Assembly: GCF_000372465.1 (NCBI RefSeq)
Contig: NZ_AQUZ01000026.1
Span: forward strand, 62,001-126,000
Length of the DNA stretch: 64,000 bases
Direction: 5' to 3'
DNA from: Kribbella catacumbae DSM 19601
GTDB lineage: Bacteria; Actinomycetota; Actinomycetes; Propionibacteriales; Kribbellaceae
Part shown: piece after piece, positions 51,456 through 59,577 of the stretch
Position numbering within the stretch: position 1 is the stretch's first letter
Layout: every line of letters starts with the position of its first letter
The notes under the pieces: model-generated
Databases searched by the model: none
What the model saw: the letters and a program-made list of their open reading frames with translations, nothing else
What the model was told of the DNA's origin: nothing
Translations under genes and position numbers: made by a program

Positions 51456-51899
51456 ATGAAGATCGGCGAACTGGCCGCCGCCAGCGGCACGACATCCAAG
51501 ACGATCCGGTTCTACGAGCAGTCCGGGGTGCTGCCCGAGCCCACGCGGACGCCGAGCGGCTACCGCGACTACGGCCCTGAGTTCATCGACCGGCTGAGTT
51601 TCATCCGCCGCGCACAGGCCGCCGGGCTGTCGCTGCGAGAGATCCGGCAGATCCTTGCCGTCCATGACCGCGGCGAAGCGCCCTGTGGCCACGTCCGCGG
51701 CGTGCTCACCGCAAGGCTGGACCAGGTCCGGGCGCAGATCGCCGAACTGGTCACGCTCGAGGAGCATCTGGACTCCCTGCTCGCCCATGCGCAACAGAGT
51801 CCGCCGACCGATCACGACTCGTCGGTGGTCTGCTGGATCCTCGAAACCGACCCCGATGCGCCCGCAGAGACCACCGTGGCGGGCACACCTGCTCACTGA
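51456..51899 (+). CDS. MerR-family metal-responsive regulator of copA
   Basis: MerR-type activator of 147 aa: HTH KIGELAAASGTTSKTIRFYEQSGVLP (residues 2-27), dimer helix and C-terminal metal loop. The Cys pattern is unusual for a copper sensor: Cys77 (EAPCGHV) aligns with the ZntR/MerR Cys that CueR replaces by Ser, and only Cys126 (VVCWI) follows. ATG 51456 has GGGAGG five bases upstream. It is divergent from copA across the CueR-type box, so copA is the expected target. Confidence 0.85.
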   Translation: MKIGELAAASGTTSKTIRFYEQSGVLPEPTRTPSGYRDYGPEFIDRLSFIRRAQAAGLSLREIRQILAVHDRGEAPCGHVRGVLTARLDQVRAQIAELVTLEEHLDSLLAHAQQSPPTDHDSSVVCWILETDPDAPAETTVAGTPAH

Positions 51900-51979
51900 C
51901 CAGTGCGAACCGTGCAGACCGAGCAACCGCGGGCCGATGACCACTCCGTCGCTGAGCTGCCTCCAGTACGCTGACTCGC

Positions 51980-52480
51980 GTGGCGGCAGCGACCCGGCTT
52001 GCACGAACCGCGCGAGGAGATCTCGCGCGGCTCGTTGCCGTGATTGCCGTCTTCGCCGGTCTCGTCCTCGCGCACGGCATGCAATGCAGTAGCACCATGG
52101 ACGCGACCGTGTCCGCCGGCCACGTGTGCGCGGGCGGCGTCGTGCACGACAACGACGTACTGGCCGCAGCAGGCATGGTTCACGACCAGGCGCAGGCAGG
52201 CATCGGCACCAGGATTTCCACGGACCCGGGTGCCCCGACGGCCGCAGGGGTAGCAGCGGTCCTTCTCGTCGCGGTTCCGGACGCGCCGGGATCGGGCGGC
52301 CTGCTCGTCAGCTGCCTGGCGCTTGTGATCGGCGTTGTCGTGATGGCCGTGTTTGCCGGTTTGCGGCCGGGCTTGCGGTGGATCCGCGCTCTGGCGCCGA
52401 GCCGGCGACGCATCGCGCTGCTCAGCGTCGTTCAGCCGCGGGCAGTGAGCCTTGCGGAACTTTGCCTGCTGCGCACGTAG
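51980..52480 (+). CDS. DUF6153-like membrane protein
   Basis: Protein of 166 aa: signal-like helix (LARLVAVIAVFAGLVLAHGMQC), extracytoplasmic segment with Cys/His (AGHVCAGGVVHDND), second helix (GLLVSCLALVIGVVVMAVFAGL) and terminal ELCLLRT. GTG 51980 preceded by -10-like TACGCT (51967-51972), 7 bp gap, no RBS. Third copy of this layout in the window (also 30771 and 33179). Confidence 0.65.
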   Translation: MAAATRLARTARGDLARLVAVIAVFAGLVLAHGMQCSSTMDATVSAGHVCAGGVVHDNDVLAAAGMVHDQAQAGIGTRISTDPGAPTAAGVAAVLLVAVPDAPGSGGLLVSCLALVIGVVVMAVFAGLRPGLRWIRALAPSRRRIALLSVVQPRAVSLAELCLLRT

Positions 52481-52593
52481 GAGGACTCCGTCCGCGCCAC
52501 CCTTGACCGGGCCGCGCCGGCTTTCGGCTGAACACCAGCACTCGGCTGGAACATCCTTCAACGTCCTCGCTCTGTCTTCGCAGGAGGCTCTTC

Positions 52594-53733
52594 GTGAATC
52601 TCACCGCTGTCTTGATGACCGGCCTGTTCGCCGGTGGTGTGTCCTGCGCCGCCGTACAGGGCGGCCTGCTCACCGGCCTGGTCTCCCGGCAACGCGCCGC
52701 AACCTCGGCTCCCGCCGGGTCCACACAACCCACATCCCCATCCCGCCGCACCAAGGGCCGCACCCGGCACTCCACCCCGGCCAAGGCCCGTGCAGGATCG
52801 GCGCTCGCCGTCAACGCCACGGATCGACCGGGCTGGCGTGCCCAACTCGGCGACGACCTCGCCCCGATCGGCGGGTTCCTGACCGGCAAGCTGGTCTCGC
52901 ACACTCTGTTCGGTGCGTTGCTGGGTGCCGTCGGCGGCGCGGTGCAGCTGTCCGTCGGAGCGCGCACGGTGCTGCAGGTCGGCGCCGGCTTGCTGATCAT
53001 CGTCTTCGGCCTGGCCCAGCTCGGCGTGCCGGGCTTCCGCGGCATCGTCGTCGAGCCGCCCCAGTCCTGGATGAAGCTGGTCCGCAACCGGGCCCGCTCC
53101 CAGGCCGCGATGGCACCCGCCCTGCTCGGTCTGGCGACGGTCCTCATCCCGTGCGGGGTGACCTTGTCGGTGGAGGCGCTCGCGTTGGCGTCGGGCTCCG
53201 CCGCGGCCGGTGCGGCGACCATGGCGGTGTTCGTGCTGGGAACAGGTCCGCTGTTCGCGGTGCTCGGGTACGCCGCCCGCAAGGCGGCAACCGCCTGGCG
53301 CGGCCGGCTGGCCGCGGTCACCGGGCTGGTCGTTCTCGGGATGGGGCTCTACACCCTCAACGGCGGCCTCGAACTCGCCGGGTCACCGCTAGCGGCCAGC
53401 CGGATCGCCGAAACAGCCGGCGGTTCTGAGCCACCGGCCGACACAACGGCCGCGTCGACCGTGAACGGCCGGCAGACCGTCGTGATCACTGCGCGCAGCG
53501 GCTCCTACCGCCCCGGCAACGTCCAGGCCCAGTCCGGCGTGCCCACCACTTTGGTCGTCAGGTCAGACGGCGCGCGCGGCTGCATCCGCTCGTTCGTGGT
53601 CCCTTCACACAACAAGCAAGCCGTGTTGCCCGAGAACGGCGAGACCAAGATCGAGCTCGGCGTCCTGAAGCCCGGCCGGCTCGAGTACGCCTGCGGCATG
53701 GGCATGTACACCGGCACCATCACCGTCGTCTGA
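52594..53733 (+). CDS. SafE/TauE-like membrane protein with C-terminal cupredoxin domain
   Basis: Protein of 379 aa. The first 270 residues hold six helices of the DsbD/SafE-like family (GLFAGGVSCAAVQGGLLTGLV with a conserved Cys; GLATVLIPCGVTLSVEAL). The last 95 residues form a cupredoxin-like domain (RSGSYRPGNVQAQSGVPTTLVV...LEYACGMGMYTGTITVV) with Cys and Met ligands in ACGMGMY. GTG 52594 follows AGGAGG. Probably copper handling or delivery at the membrane. Confidence 0.85.
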   Translation: MNLTAVLMTGLFAGGVSCAAVQGGLLTGLVSRQRAATSAPAGSTQPTSPSRRTKGRTRHSTPAKARAGSALAVNATDRPGWRAQLGDDLAPIGGFLTGKLVSHTLFGALLGAVGGAVQLSVGARTVLQVGAGLLIIVFGLAQLGVPGFRGIVVEPPQSWMKLVRNRARSQAAMAPALLGLATVLIPCGVTLSVEALALASGSAAAGAATMAVFVLGTGPLFAVLGYAARKAATAWRGRLAAVTGLVVLGMGLYTLNGGLELAGSPLAASRIAETAGGSEPPADTTAASTVNGRQTVVITARSGSYRPGNVQAQSGVPTTLVVRSDGARGCIRSFVVPSHNKQAVLPENGETKIELGVLKPGRLEYACGMGMYTGTITVV

Positions 53734-53749
53734 AACCAGGGAGAACCCG

Positions 53750-53971
53750 ATGGCTATCGCGACTGTCACCTTCGAGGTGTCAGGGATGCACTGCGGCAGC
53801 TGCGCGCTGCTGATCGACGACGCGCTCGAGGATCTGCCGGGCGTGAACAGCACCCACACCAGCGTCAAGGCCGGCCGCACCGTCGTCGACCTCGACCCCG
53901 ACCAGGTCGGGGTCGCGGAGGTCGTTGCCACGATCAGCGAGCTCGGTTACCAGGCCACGCCAGCCAGCTGA
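53750..53971 (+). CDS. copZ: copper chaperone, HMA domain
   Basis: Single HMA domain of 73 aa with MHCGSC (Cys15, Cys18) and the family ends GVNSTHTSVKAGRTVVDLD, ELGYQA. RBS AGGGAGAA before ATG 53750. 16 bp after the SafE-cupredoxin gene; likely delivers Cu(I) to CopA or to that protein. Confidence 0.9.
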   Translation: MAIATVTFEVSGMHCGSCALLIDDALEDLPGVNSTHTSVKAGRTVVDLDPDQVGVAEVVATISELGYQATPAS

Positions 53972-54037
53972 TCACTGTCCGGCCTCGGCCAGCCCCAACC
54001 GTGCGACCACGCCTGGTGTGCGACCGGCCGGGGTCGG

Positions 54038-55936
54038 CTATCGCGGGTAGGTGAACGTGCGCTTGGTCAGGTGCTTCGGCGCCGCGAGTGTCTCGGCGAT
54101 GATGCGGTACGACGCGTCGACCTCGAGCTTGACCTGGATGCCTTCTGCGGGGAGGCCGAAGGTCAGGACGCTGCCGCCGCCCGGCCGGGCACCCACCACG
54201 ACCTCAGGATCGGGAGGGCTGCCGTAAGGCTCGCTGTCGAGGAACTCGTCGCCGCCCACGGTCACCGTCTGCGGCTTCGGCGCGGCTTGGGAGGTGTCGC
54301 TGGTGACGGTTTCGACGACGCGGATCGAAGATTGCGCCAACATCGCCGCGCGGACCCGGGGCAGCACATTGCTGGCGACAACCGGCGCCCAATGGATCGG
54401 GAAGACTGCTGCGCCCCCGTGCCACCCGGGTGCGTCGACCCGCAGGTCGACGTACCCGGTGCCGGGCCGCCACGCCACCGGCCCGACAAAGCAGCCCGGG
54501 CCGCACGGCCGGAGCGCCACGGTGCCTGCGGGCGCACCCGGAGTATTCACCCGCGCCGCCACGCGATACTGCGGGGGTTGGGAGTCACCGAGCTGCACAC
54601 CATCGTCAGGCACCCGCAGCCGCACCTCGAGCTGATTCTCGCTCGCCGCAATCCCGACGGCGATCTGGCCGGCGAGCGTACCCAGCCGGATGACCGGCCC
54701 AGAGGCCGGTGCGGGATAGCCGATGTCGCTGGTGGCCGGTGCCGGGGTGGGCAGCGAGACGAGGACGGCCGTGGCGGCCAGGACCGCAACCAACGTGGTG
54801 GCCTCAGCTCGCGCCGGCCGGGGCGCTGATGATGCCGAAGTCGCGGACAGCCGGCGCCGCGCGAACCAGGCCAGCACGGCGACCACAGCGACCAGCGCCA
54901 GCTTCACCAGCAACGTCCGCCCGTACGCCGTACCGGTCAGCGCCCCAAAGCTCGGCACCAGCAGCAGCGTGGCCACCGTGCCGGTGGCCACGACGAGACC
55001 GAACAGCCACAGCGCCAGCCGCGAATAGGCACGAAATGCAGAACCAACCCGGGCATTGCCGCCCCGATTGGTGTGGGCGACGCGGAGAAGATGAATCAAC
55101 GCACCCAGCCAGACGCTGATCGACAGCAGATGGACCGCAACAACGAGGGCACCGGCCACGCCCCGCTGCGTGCCCAGATGGTTCCGCAACGACTCGGCCG
55201 CGACCACAGCAAGCACGGGCCAGACGACAAGCCAGGTGCGGCTACGGCGGGCAAGGACTGCGACCACCGCGAACCCCAGGCTCTCGACCCCCAGCACGTA
55301 CCCGGCCCGCCCGACCCCATCGGTCGCGACCACGACCTGGGCCAGCAGACCCGCCGCGGCCAGCGAGCCGGCCACGGCCGCTGGCACGACGAGCGACCGC
55401 GGTCGAGCTGCCTCAGGAACGTTCCGGCGGGCGATCCGCTCGCCGACCAGGCCGCCCAGCACGCCGACCAGGCTGAGGAAGAACAGCCACCGCAACACCG
55501 TGACCAGCCCGAACGCCGGCGCGGCGACCGTTTCGCGGCCGCGCAACCCGGCCGCGGTGGTGGCGACCGCGAAGTCGAACCCCGCATCCACGACATCGCC
55601 GTCCTGGGCGGTCACCTGCCAGCGCACCACATACCTGCCGGCCGGCAGGTCCTCCAGCAGATTCACGACCAGGCGCCGACCGCCCTGCTCGCGGATCACC
55701 TCGGAGCTGCGGACCGGCTTGCGATCACCGTCTTCGATCCGTACGCCGCGCGGCTCGACGCTGACCGGTTCGTCGAACACCAGCGTGACCTGGTGCGGCG
55801 CGGAGCCGACCGAGTAGCCGGCCTCCGGACTGGTGGTCAGCAGCGTGGGATGCGCGCTGGCCGGCAACGCCGTACCGAATGCAAGCAGCCCCACCGCGCA
55901 CGCGACCAGGGCGACTCGGCGGACCGATGCCAGCAT
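54038..55936 (-). CDS. CopC-CopD fusion copper-resistance/uptake protein
   Basis: Protein of 632 aa. Signal peptide (LVACAVGLLAFGTALPASA) is followed by mature N-terminal His (HPTLLTTSPEAGYSVG), the Cu(II)-binding start of CopC. CopD-type membrane helices follow (about residues 135-430, including AVHLLSISVWLGALIHLL and FRAYSRLALWLFG), then a roughly 200-aa extracytoplasmic beta region. ATG 55936 is 2 bp after the M56 stop; a GTG at 55960 is possible. Third gene of the BlaI-M56-copCD operon. Confidence 0.88.
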   Translation of the reverse strand: MLASVRRVALVACAVGLLAFGTALPASAHPTLLTTSPEAGYSVGSAPHQVTLVFDEPVSVEPRGVRIEDGDRKPVRSSEVIREQGGRRLVVNLLEDLPAGRYVVRWQVTAQDGDVVDAGFDFAVATTAAGLRGRETVAAPAFGLVTVLRWLFFLSLVGVLGGLVGERIARRNVPEAARPRSLVVPAAVAGSLAAAGLLAQVVVATDGVGRAGYVLGVESLGFAVVAVLARRSRTWLVVWPVLAVVAAESLRNHLGTQRGVAGALVVAVHLLSISVWLGALIHLLRVAHTNRGGNARVGSAFRAYSRLALWLFGLVVATGTVATLLLVPSFGALTGTAYGRTLLVKLALVAVVAVLAWFARRRLSATSASSAPRPARAEATTLVAVLAATAVLVSLPTPAPATSDIGYPAPASGPVIRLGTLAGQIAVGIAASENQLEVRLRVPDDGVQLGDSQPPQYRVAARVNTPGAPAGTVALRPCGPGCFVGPVAWRPGTGYVDLRVDAPGWHGGAAVFPIHWAPVVASNVLPRVRAAMLAQSSIRVVETVTSDTSQAAPKPQTVTVGGDEFLDSEPYGSPPDPEVVVGARPGGGSVLTFGLPAEGIQVKLEVDASYRIIAETLAAPKHLTKRTFTYPR

Positions 55937-55938
55937 GC

Positions 55939-56859
55939 TCAGCCGAACAGCAGTGGACACGCCGCCAGCCCAGCCGCCACGACGGCGGGCAGCCCAGCCA
56001 GCAGCACAGGAACCGCCAGCACAGCAACGGCGGCCCCGGCACCACCGGCGCGGGTCGCCACCGGCAACCTGCGCGGCGGGTCGAGCAGCCGCTCCACCCG
56101 GGCCAGGACCCGGCCGCCACCCGCGGCCAGGCTCACGGCTGGACCGTCGCCAGTCCCGAGCTGGGCGATCGCCCAGGCGAGGCTGTTGCGGGACTCGCCG
56201 CGAACTGCACGGTCGTCGGCCAGCAACTCCACCAGATCGACGGTCGCCTCGTGCAGGCCCCGGAAGACCGGAACCCCCGGAAAGGCCCGGGCCACAACGG
56301 CTGCCCAGCTGACGACCAGATGGTGCCGCCCGGCCAGATGGGCCCGTTCGTGGGCGAGCACCGCGCGCAACTCGGATGGCTCGAGCATCCTCAACGCGGT
56401 GTCGGTCAGCACGACCCGATCGGTACCCGGCACGCAGTACGCCGAGGCTGTCGCAGCGGCCACGACCGTTGCGTCAAGCAACGAGTCGTGGTGACCGACC
56501 AGACTGAGCAGCTGGATGTGCCGCCGGCGCTCGGCCCGCTGGATGCGGGTCATCGCCGCCGCGACGAATGCCAATCGGGCGAGCAGCAGAACCGGCAGGA
56601 GCAGCCCGGCGACCACGGTCAGGACGCCGGCCGCCGCGTCGGACCCGACCAACGCCTCCAGGCACGCGGCCAGCCGGCCAGGTGCGGCCACGCAGCTGAT
56701 GCCGGCCAGGGCCACCGCCAGCAGACCAGACCCGCCGGCGGCCTGCCAGAGCATGAGCGTCAGCCGCGGGGACCGCCGTGTCCACGCTCCGGCGAGCAAC
56801 CGCGGCGCCAGGCCGGCCACCGCCAGGGCATAGGCGAACAACAGCAAGGTGATCGTCAT
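55939..56859 (-). CDS. M56-family membrane metallopeptidase (BlaR1-like sensor protease)
   Basis: Protein of 306 aa with about four helices and the zinc protease motif AVLAHERAHLAGRHHL (HExxH, about residues 166-170). A GTDRVVLTDTALRMLEPSE segment precedes it. It lacks the large penicillin-binding sensor domain of BlaR1. Coupled to the BlaI-like gene (ATGA overlap), it is the expected protease that inactivates the repressor on signal; with CopCD downstream the signal may be copper. Confidence 0.85.
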   Translation of the reverse strand: MTITLLLFAYALAVAGLAPRLLAGAWTRRSPRLTLMLWQAAGGSGLLAVALAGISCVAAPGRLAACLEALVGSDAAAGVLTVVAGLLLPVLLLARLAFVAAAMTRIQRAERRRHIQLLSLVGHHDSLLDATVVAAATASAYCVPGTDRVVLTDTALRMLEPSELRAVLAHERAHLAGRHHLVVSWAAVVARAFPGVPVFRGLHEATVDLVELLADDRAVRGESRNSLAWAIAQLGTGDGPAVSLAAGGGRVLARVERLLDPPRRLPVATRAGGAGAAVAVLAVPVLLAGLPAVVAAGLAACPLLFG

Positions 56860-57224
56860 CGGCGACCAGACCCACGGTGTTTCCGCAGCGCCTTGCGTAC
56901 CGCCTCGGCCTCTGCATCCGTCATCGCGTCGACGAACCGCAGCAGCGTGGTCGCGTTATCACCGCTGCTGTCGAGGGCCTCGCGCATCAACTCGGCGCTG
57001 TACGCCTGGCGGGTCGACACCGGGCTGTACCGGTAGGCGCGGCGGTCGAGATCCCGGGTCAGCCAGCCCTTGCGGTGCAGGTTGTCCAGCACCGTCATCA
57101 CCGTGGTGTAGGCCAGATCGCGGTCCTTGTTGAGGTCGGCAAGAAGTTCGCGCACCGTGGCCGGCTGCTGCCACGACCACAGCCGATCCATGATGGCCGC
57201 CTCGAGATCACCGAACCCGCGCAC
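56856..57224 (-). CDS. BlaI/MecI/CopY-family repressor
   Basis: Repressor of 122 aa with the family winged HTH (GDLEAAIMDRLWSWQQPATVRELLADLNKDRDLAYTTVMTVLDNLHRKGWLTR). The C-terminal dimerisation helices (SAELMREALDSSGDNATTLLRFVDAMTDAEAEAVRKAL) follow. No CxCxxxxCxC copper motif of CopY, so it probably depends on the M56 protease. GTG 57224 with GAGAGGAAC upstream. Operator candidates at 57306, 58535 and 58778. Confidence 0.88.
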   Translation of the reverse strand: MRGFGDLEAAIMDRLWSWQQPATVRELLADLNKDRDLAYTTVMTVLDNLHRKGWLTRDLDRRAYRYSPVSTRQAYSAELMREALDSSGDNATTLLRFVDAMTDAEAEAVRKALRKHRGSGRR

Positions 57225-57305
57225 GCAACCCGTTCCTCTCTCGATCGGCTCCCGCACCGGAACTCCCGGTGCCAGACCGTCGTTGACCAGAGCACCAGCC
57301 TATCA

Positions 57306-57320
57306 ACTAACGTGCATAGT
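57306..57320. promoter_or_regulatory. BlaI/CopY-type operator 1
   Basis: ACTAA-CGTGC-ATAGT, one mismatch from the ACTAT-N5-ATAGT pattern, inside a longer dyad (AACTA...TAGTT, 57305-57324). It lies about 80 bp upstream of the blaI-like start, between it and the divergent ccdA remnant. Confidence 0.6.
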
Positions 57321-57338
57321 AGTTGCGGGTGCCACCAG

Positions 57339-57878
57339 ATGCGGAGGACCACCAGCTACGGCGTCGCGTTCGGCGCAGTCGGCACCGTTCTGCTCACCCA
57401 CCAGGTCGCCATCACCCGTGTTCTCGGCGCACTGACCATTCTGCTCGGCCTGATGTTCGCCGGACTCCTCGACCGCGTCCCGTTCAGTGGACGGAGTATC
57501 CGGATCGGCTACCGGCCGAAGGTCGGTATCGCCGGCGCCCCGCTGCTCGGGGTGATGTTCGGGGTCGGCTGGACACCCTGCATCGGCCGCACCCTGGCGG
57601 CCGTCCTGGCCCTGTCCACCACCACCGGCGGCGCCGGTCGCGGCGCCGTACTGTCCTTCGCCTACAGCCTCGGCCTGGGCATCCCGTTCCTGCTGACCGC
57701 AGCCGGAATGCAGCGCGCCGTCACCACGCTCGCGTTCGCCCGCCGCCACACCCGCCCGGTCATGCGCCTCGGTGGGCTCTTCCTCGTCGTTGTCGGCGTA
57801 CTGCAGGTGTCCGGGATCTGGTCGCTGCTGATCTATCGCCTGCAGGGACTGGTCGCGGGCTGGCAATCGCCGCTCTGA
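57339..57878 (+). pseudogene. 5'-truncated ccdA copy
   Basis: Frame from ATG 57339 reads TSYGVAFGAVGTVLLTHQ, then GAPLLGVMFGVGWTPCIGRTL and FAYSLGLGIPFLLTAAG, closely matching the last two thirds of the CcdA at 38371-39198. The first helix with the FLSPCC redox cysteine is missing, so it cannot relay electrons as CcdA does. The break lies at the operator-bearing region left of it. Confidence 0.75.
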
Positions 57879-57940
57879 CCAGCGCACCGACGCAGAAAAC
57901 CCAGCGGCCTTCGAGCACAGCAGGACACGGGAGGCGTGCC

Positions 57941-58453
57941 CTAGCTGGGCCAGGCCGCCATCAGCAGGTCGGCATGGAACTGCTGGCGCACCTCGAGGGC
58001 CGCCACCGCGAGCACCAGCAGCAGGACCAGCACCCGCCGTCTGCCCACCCGGACGGTGACCCATCGGCCGGACAGCGCGCCGAGCATCGTGCGCAGCAGC
58101 ACCAGGGCAGCGGCCGCGGCGAGCGGGAACACGACCGGGTTGTAGGTCCACGCGCCGGTCAAGTCGCCCTGGGAGAGCAGGAACGCCGCGCGTGTCCCAC
58201 CACACAGCGGGTCCATGATCCCGACATGGTGCAACGGGCCGTGCAGATCCACCCTGGGCACACCGGACACCGCCAGGACCGTGCCCGCCGCCACCGCAAG
58301 CAAGCTGAACCGGGTGACCGAGCGGTGAGTGTCGTGCGCCGCGAACGACAGCATGGGTGCATCGCGCTCGATCACGGTCACTGGTCTGCGATGGGCTCGA
58401 AGGCGAGCAAGGCCGACGAGCCACCCGAGCCGATCTCCAAGCTGCCGCAACAC
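57941..58453 (-). CDS. DUF2752 membrane protein
   Basis: Protein of about 170 aa with the DUF2752 pattern: DPLCGGTRAAFLLSQGDLTGAWTYNPVVFPLAAAAALVLL, then further helices and a short tail. GTG 58453 has AGGAG four bases upstream; ATG 58354 is an internal alternative. Its upstream region carries the perfect BlaI-type operator 58531-58549, so it probably belongs to that regulon. Function of DUF2752 unknown. Confidence 0.75.
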   Translation of the reverse strand: MLRQLGDRLGWLVGLARLRAHRRPVTVIERDAPMLSFAAHDTHRSVTRFSLLAVAAGTVLAVSGVPRVDLHGPLHHVGIMDPLCGGTRAAFLLSQGDLTGAWTYNPVVFPLAAAAALVLLRTMLGALSGRWVTVRVGRRRVLVLLLVLAVAALEVRQQFHADLLMAAWPS

Positions 58454-58530
58454 CGTTCTCCTCACTCCATACCGCCTGCCTGAACGGCTGGTGACGACCC
58501 ACGGGAACTCCGCAGCCGGTCCAGCCGGAT

Positions 58531-58549
58531 GTACTATCGGCGATAGTAC
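58531..58549. promoter_or_regulatory. BlaI/CopY-type operator 2 (perfect)
   Basis: GTACTATCGGCGATAGTAC, a perfect 9-1-9 palindrome containing ACTAT-N5-ATAGT. Lies about 80 bp upstream of the DUF2752 gene and next to the coding remnant on the other strand. Confidence 0.75.
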
Positions 58550-58567
58550 TAAGGATCTTCGGATTGA

Positions 58568-58741
58568 TGGGAGTGTGGCGCGGTCCTGCGGACGGCGACA
58601 CCTGCAGGCCTCGCGCTGTTTGTAACCACCCTGCTCGGCAACTACACCGGGTTCACACTCCTGCCGTTCGACCAGCACTACTTCATCGGGCAGGTCGGCG
58701 GCTTCGGGCACATCCTGTGGGGCCTCATGCACTGGGAGTAG
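58568..58741 (+). pseudogene. coding remnant of a small membrane protein, start codon lost
   Basis: A frame with no ATG/GTG/TTG start after the stop at 58565-58567 reads LALFVTTLLGNYTGFTLLP, then FDQHYFIGQVGGFGHILWGLMHW and stops at 58741. Codon choice and the hydrophobic pattern look coding. I do not recognise the family. Its position just after operator 2 suggests a former member of the regulon. Confidence 0.35.
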
Positions 58742-58777
58742 CTGAGGAACGAACCCGAATCACGACACACATCAACA

Positions 58778-58792
58778 ACTATGCTGGATAGT
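58778..58792. promoter_or_regulatory. BlaI/CopY-type operator 3
   Basis: ACTAT-GCTGG-ATAGT: arms and spacing identical to operator 2. It ends 23 bp before the start of the small exported peptide gene and would cover its promoter. Confidence 0.7.
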
Positions 58793-58815
58793 AGATACAG
58801 GTCTTGGAGGACCGA

Positions 58816-58941
58816 ATGCGAGCCTTTTACCGAACACTGCTCGTCGGCGCCGGGGTGATCAGCGCTGCGGCCACGATCGTCACGCCCGCCGCGGCCAGCG
58901 GACCCAGGGAAACCCGGGCATGGAACGAATGCACGAGCTGA
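58816..58941 (+). CDS. small exported peptide, probably frameshifted
   Basis: 41 aa: signal peptide MRAFYRTLLVGAGVISAAAT then PAAASGPRETRAWNECTS. RBS TTGGAGG, ATG 58816. In the next frame the sequence goes on as GNPGMERMHELMMRGASPSDHG...QKIINQRLEESL, stopping at 59022-59024 over the next start. That continuation (Met/His-rich, ATG 58920) looks like the natural mature peptide, so a one-base shift near 58907-58918 may have split the gene. Confidence 0.45.
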   Translation: MRAFYRTLLVGAGVISAAATIVTPAAASGPRETRAWNECTS

Positions 58942-59020
58942 TGATGCGCGGCGCTTCACCGTCCGATCACGGTTCCAGGCAGTCCCAGAAGATCATCAAC
59001 CAGCGTTTGGAGGAATCGTT

Positions 59021-59266
59021 ATGACACAGACGGTGTACGTGGCAGAGGGGCTGTATTCGCTGGCATTACTGGCCTGCCCTGTAGGGATGGGCCTGATGAT
59101 GTGGATGATGATGCGCGGCAAGAAACAACCCGACCAAAGCCAGGAGGGTCCAGGCCCGTCCCAGACCGACGCCGAACTCACGAGACTGCGCGCCGAACTC
59201 GACCAGCTGCGCAGCGAGGCAAGGGACCGGAGCGCCCCGCCGGGCAGGCCGAGCGGATCGAGCTGA
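59021..59266 (+). CDS. small Met-rich membrane protein
   Basis: 81 aa with a membrane helix ending in a striking Met cluster (LYSLALLACPVGMGLMMWMMMRGKK, about residues 11-35) and a coiled C-terminus (DAELTRLRAELDQLRSEARD). RBS GGAGG before ATG 59021. Part of an overlapping plus-strand run downstream of operator 3. Met/Cys in the helix suggest Cu(I) contact. No named family assigned with confidence. Confidence 0.65.
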   Translation: MTQTVYVAEGLYSLALLACPVGMGLMMWMMMRGKKQPDQSQEGPGPSQTDAELTRLRAELDQLRSEARDRSAPPGRPSGSS

Positions 59267-59577
59267 TGTCGACCTGGCTCGCGCTCGCCGTCCCGCTCGC
59301 CGCGATCGGCCTGACCTACGTGTTCTGCATTCGCCCGATGCGCCGAGGCCACTGCCACATGGGTGGATCCGCCAAGGACCAGGCCGCCGAATTGAAGCGG
59401 CGCGAGGAGATCGACCAGTTGCGGACGGAGATCGCGCAGGCCCGCCGCGATCTCCCGACCCACCCGTCGCGGACCCAGGCACCATCAGAAGACGGGTACG
59501 GCAGTGCTCCTACTCGCATCACCGGTGGCACAGTGGACGGCCCCGGCCTGCGACAAAACCGAAGGAACGGCACATGA
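59266..59577 (+). CDS. small Cys/His/Met membrane protein
   Basis: 103 aa: membrane helix (LALAVPLAAIGLTYVFCI) followed by RPMRRGHCHMGG, a dense Cys/His/Met stretch, then a coiled-coil segment (QAAELKRREEIDQLRTEIAQARRDL). ATG 59266 shares its A with the previous stop, and the next gene starts within its stop region. Likely metal-binding partner of the preceding protein. Confidence 0.6.
   Translation: MSTWLALAVPLAAIGLTYVFCIRPMRRGHCHMGGSAKDQAAELKRREEIDQLRTEIAQARRDLPTHPSRTQAPSEDGYGSAPTRITGGTVDGPGLRQNRRNGT

Noticed and set aside
51372..52004. Upstream extension of the copA frame
   Set aside because: Covers the divergent MerR-family gene antisense and would put about 200 motif-free residues before the HMA domain.
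55073..57036. Long plus-strand frames opposite copCD, M56 and blaI
   Set aside because: Gln/Arg/Pro-rich low-complexity translations antisense to well-supported genes.
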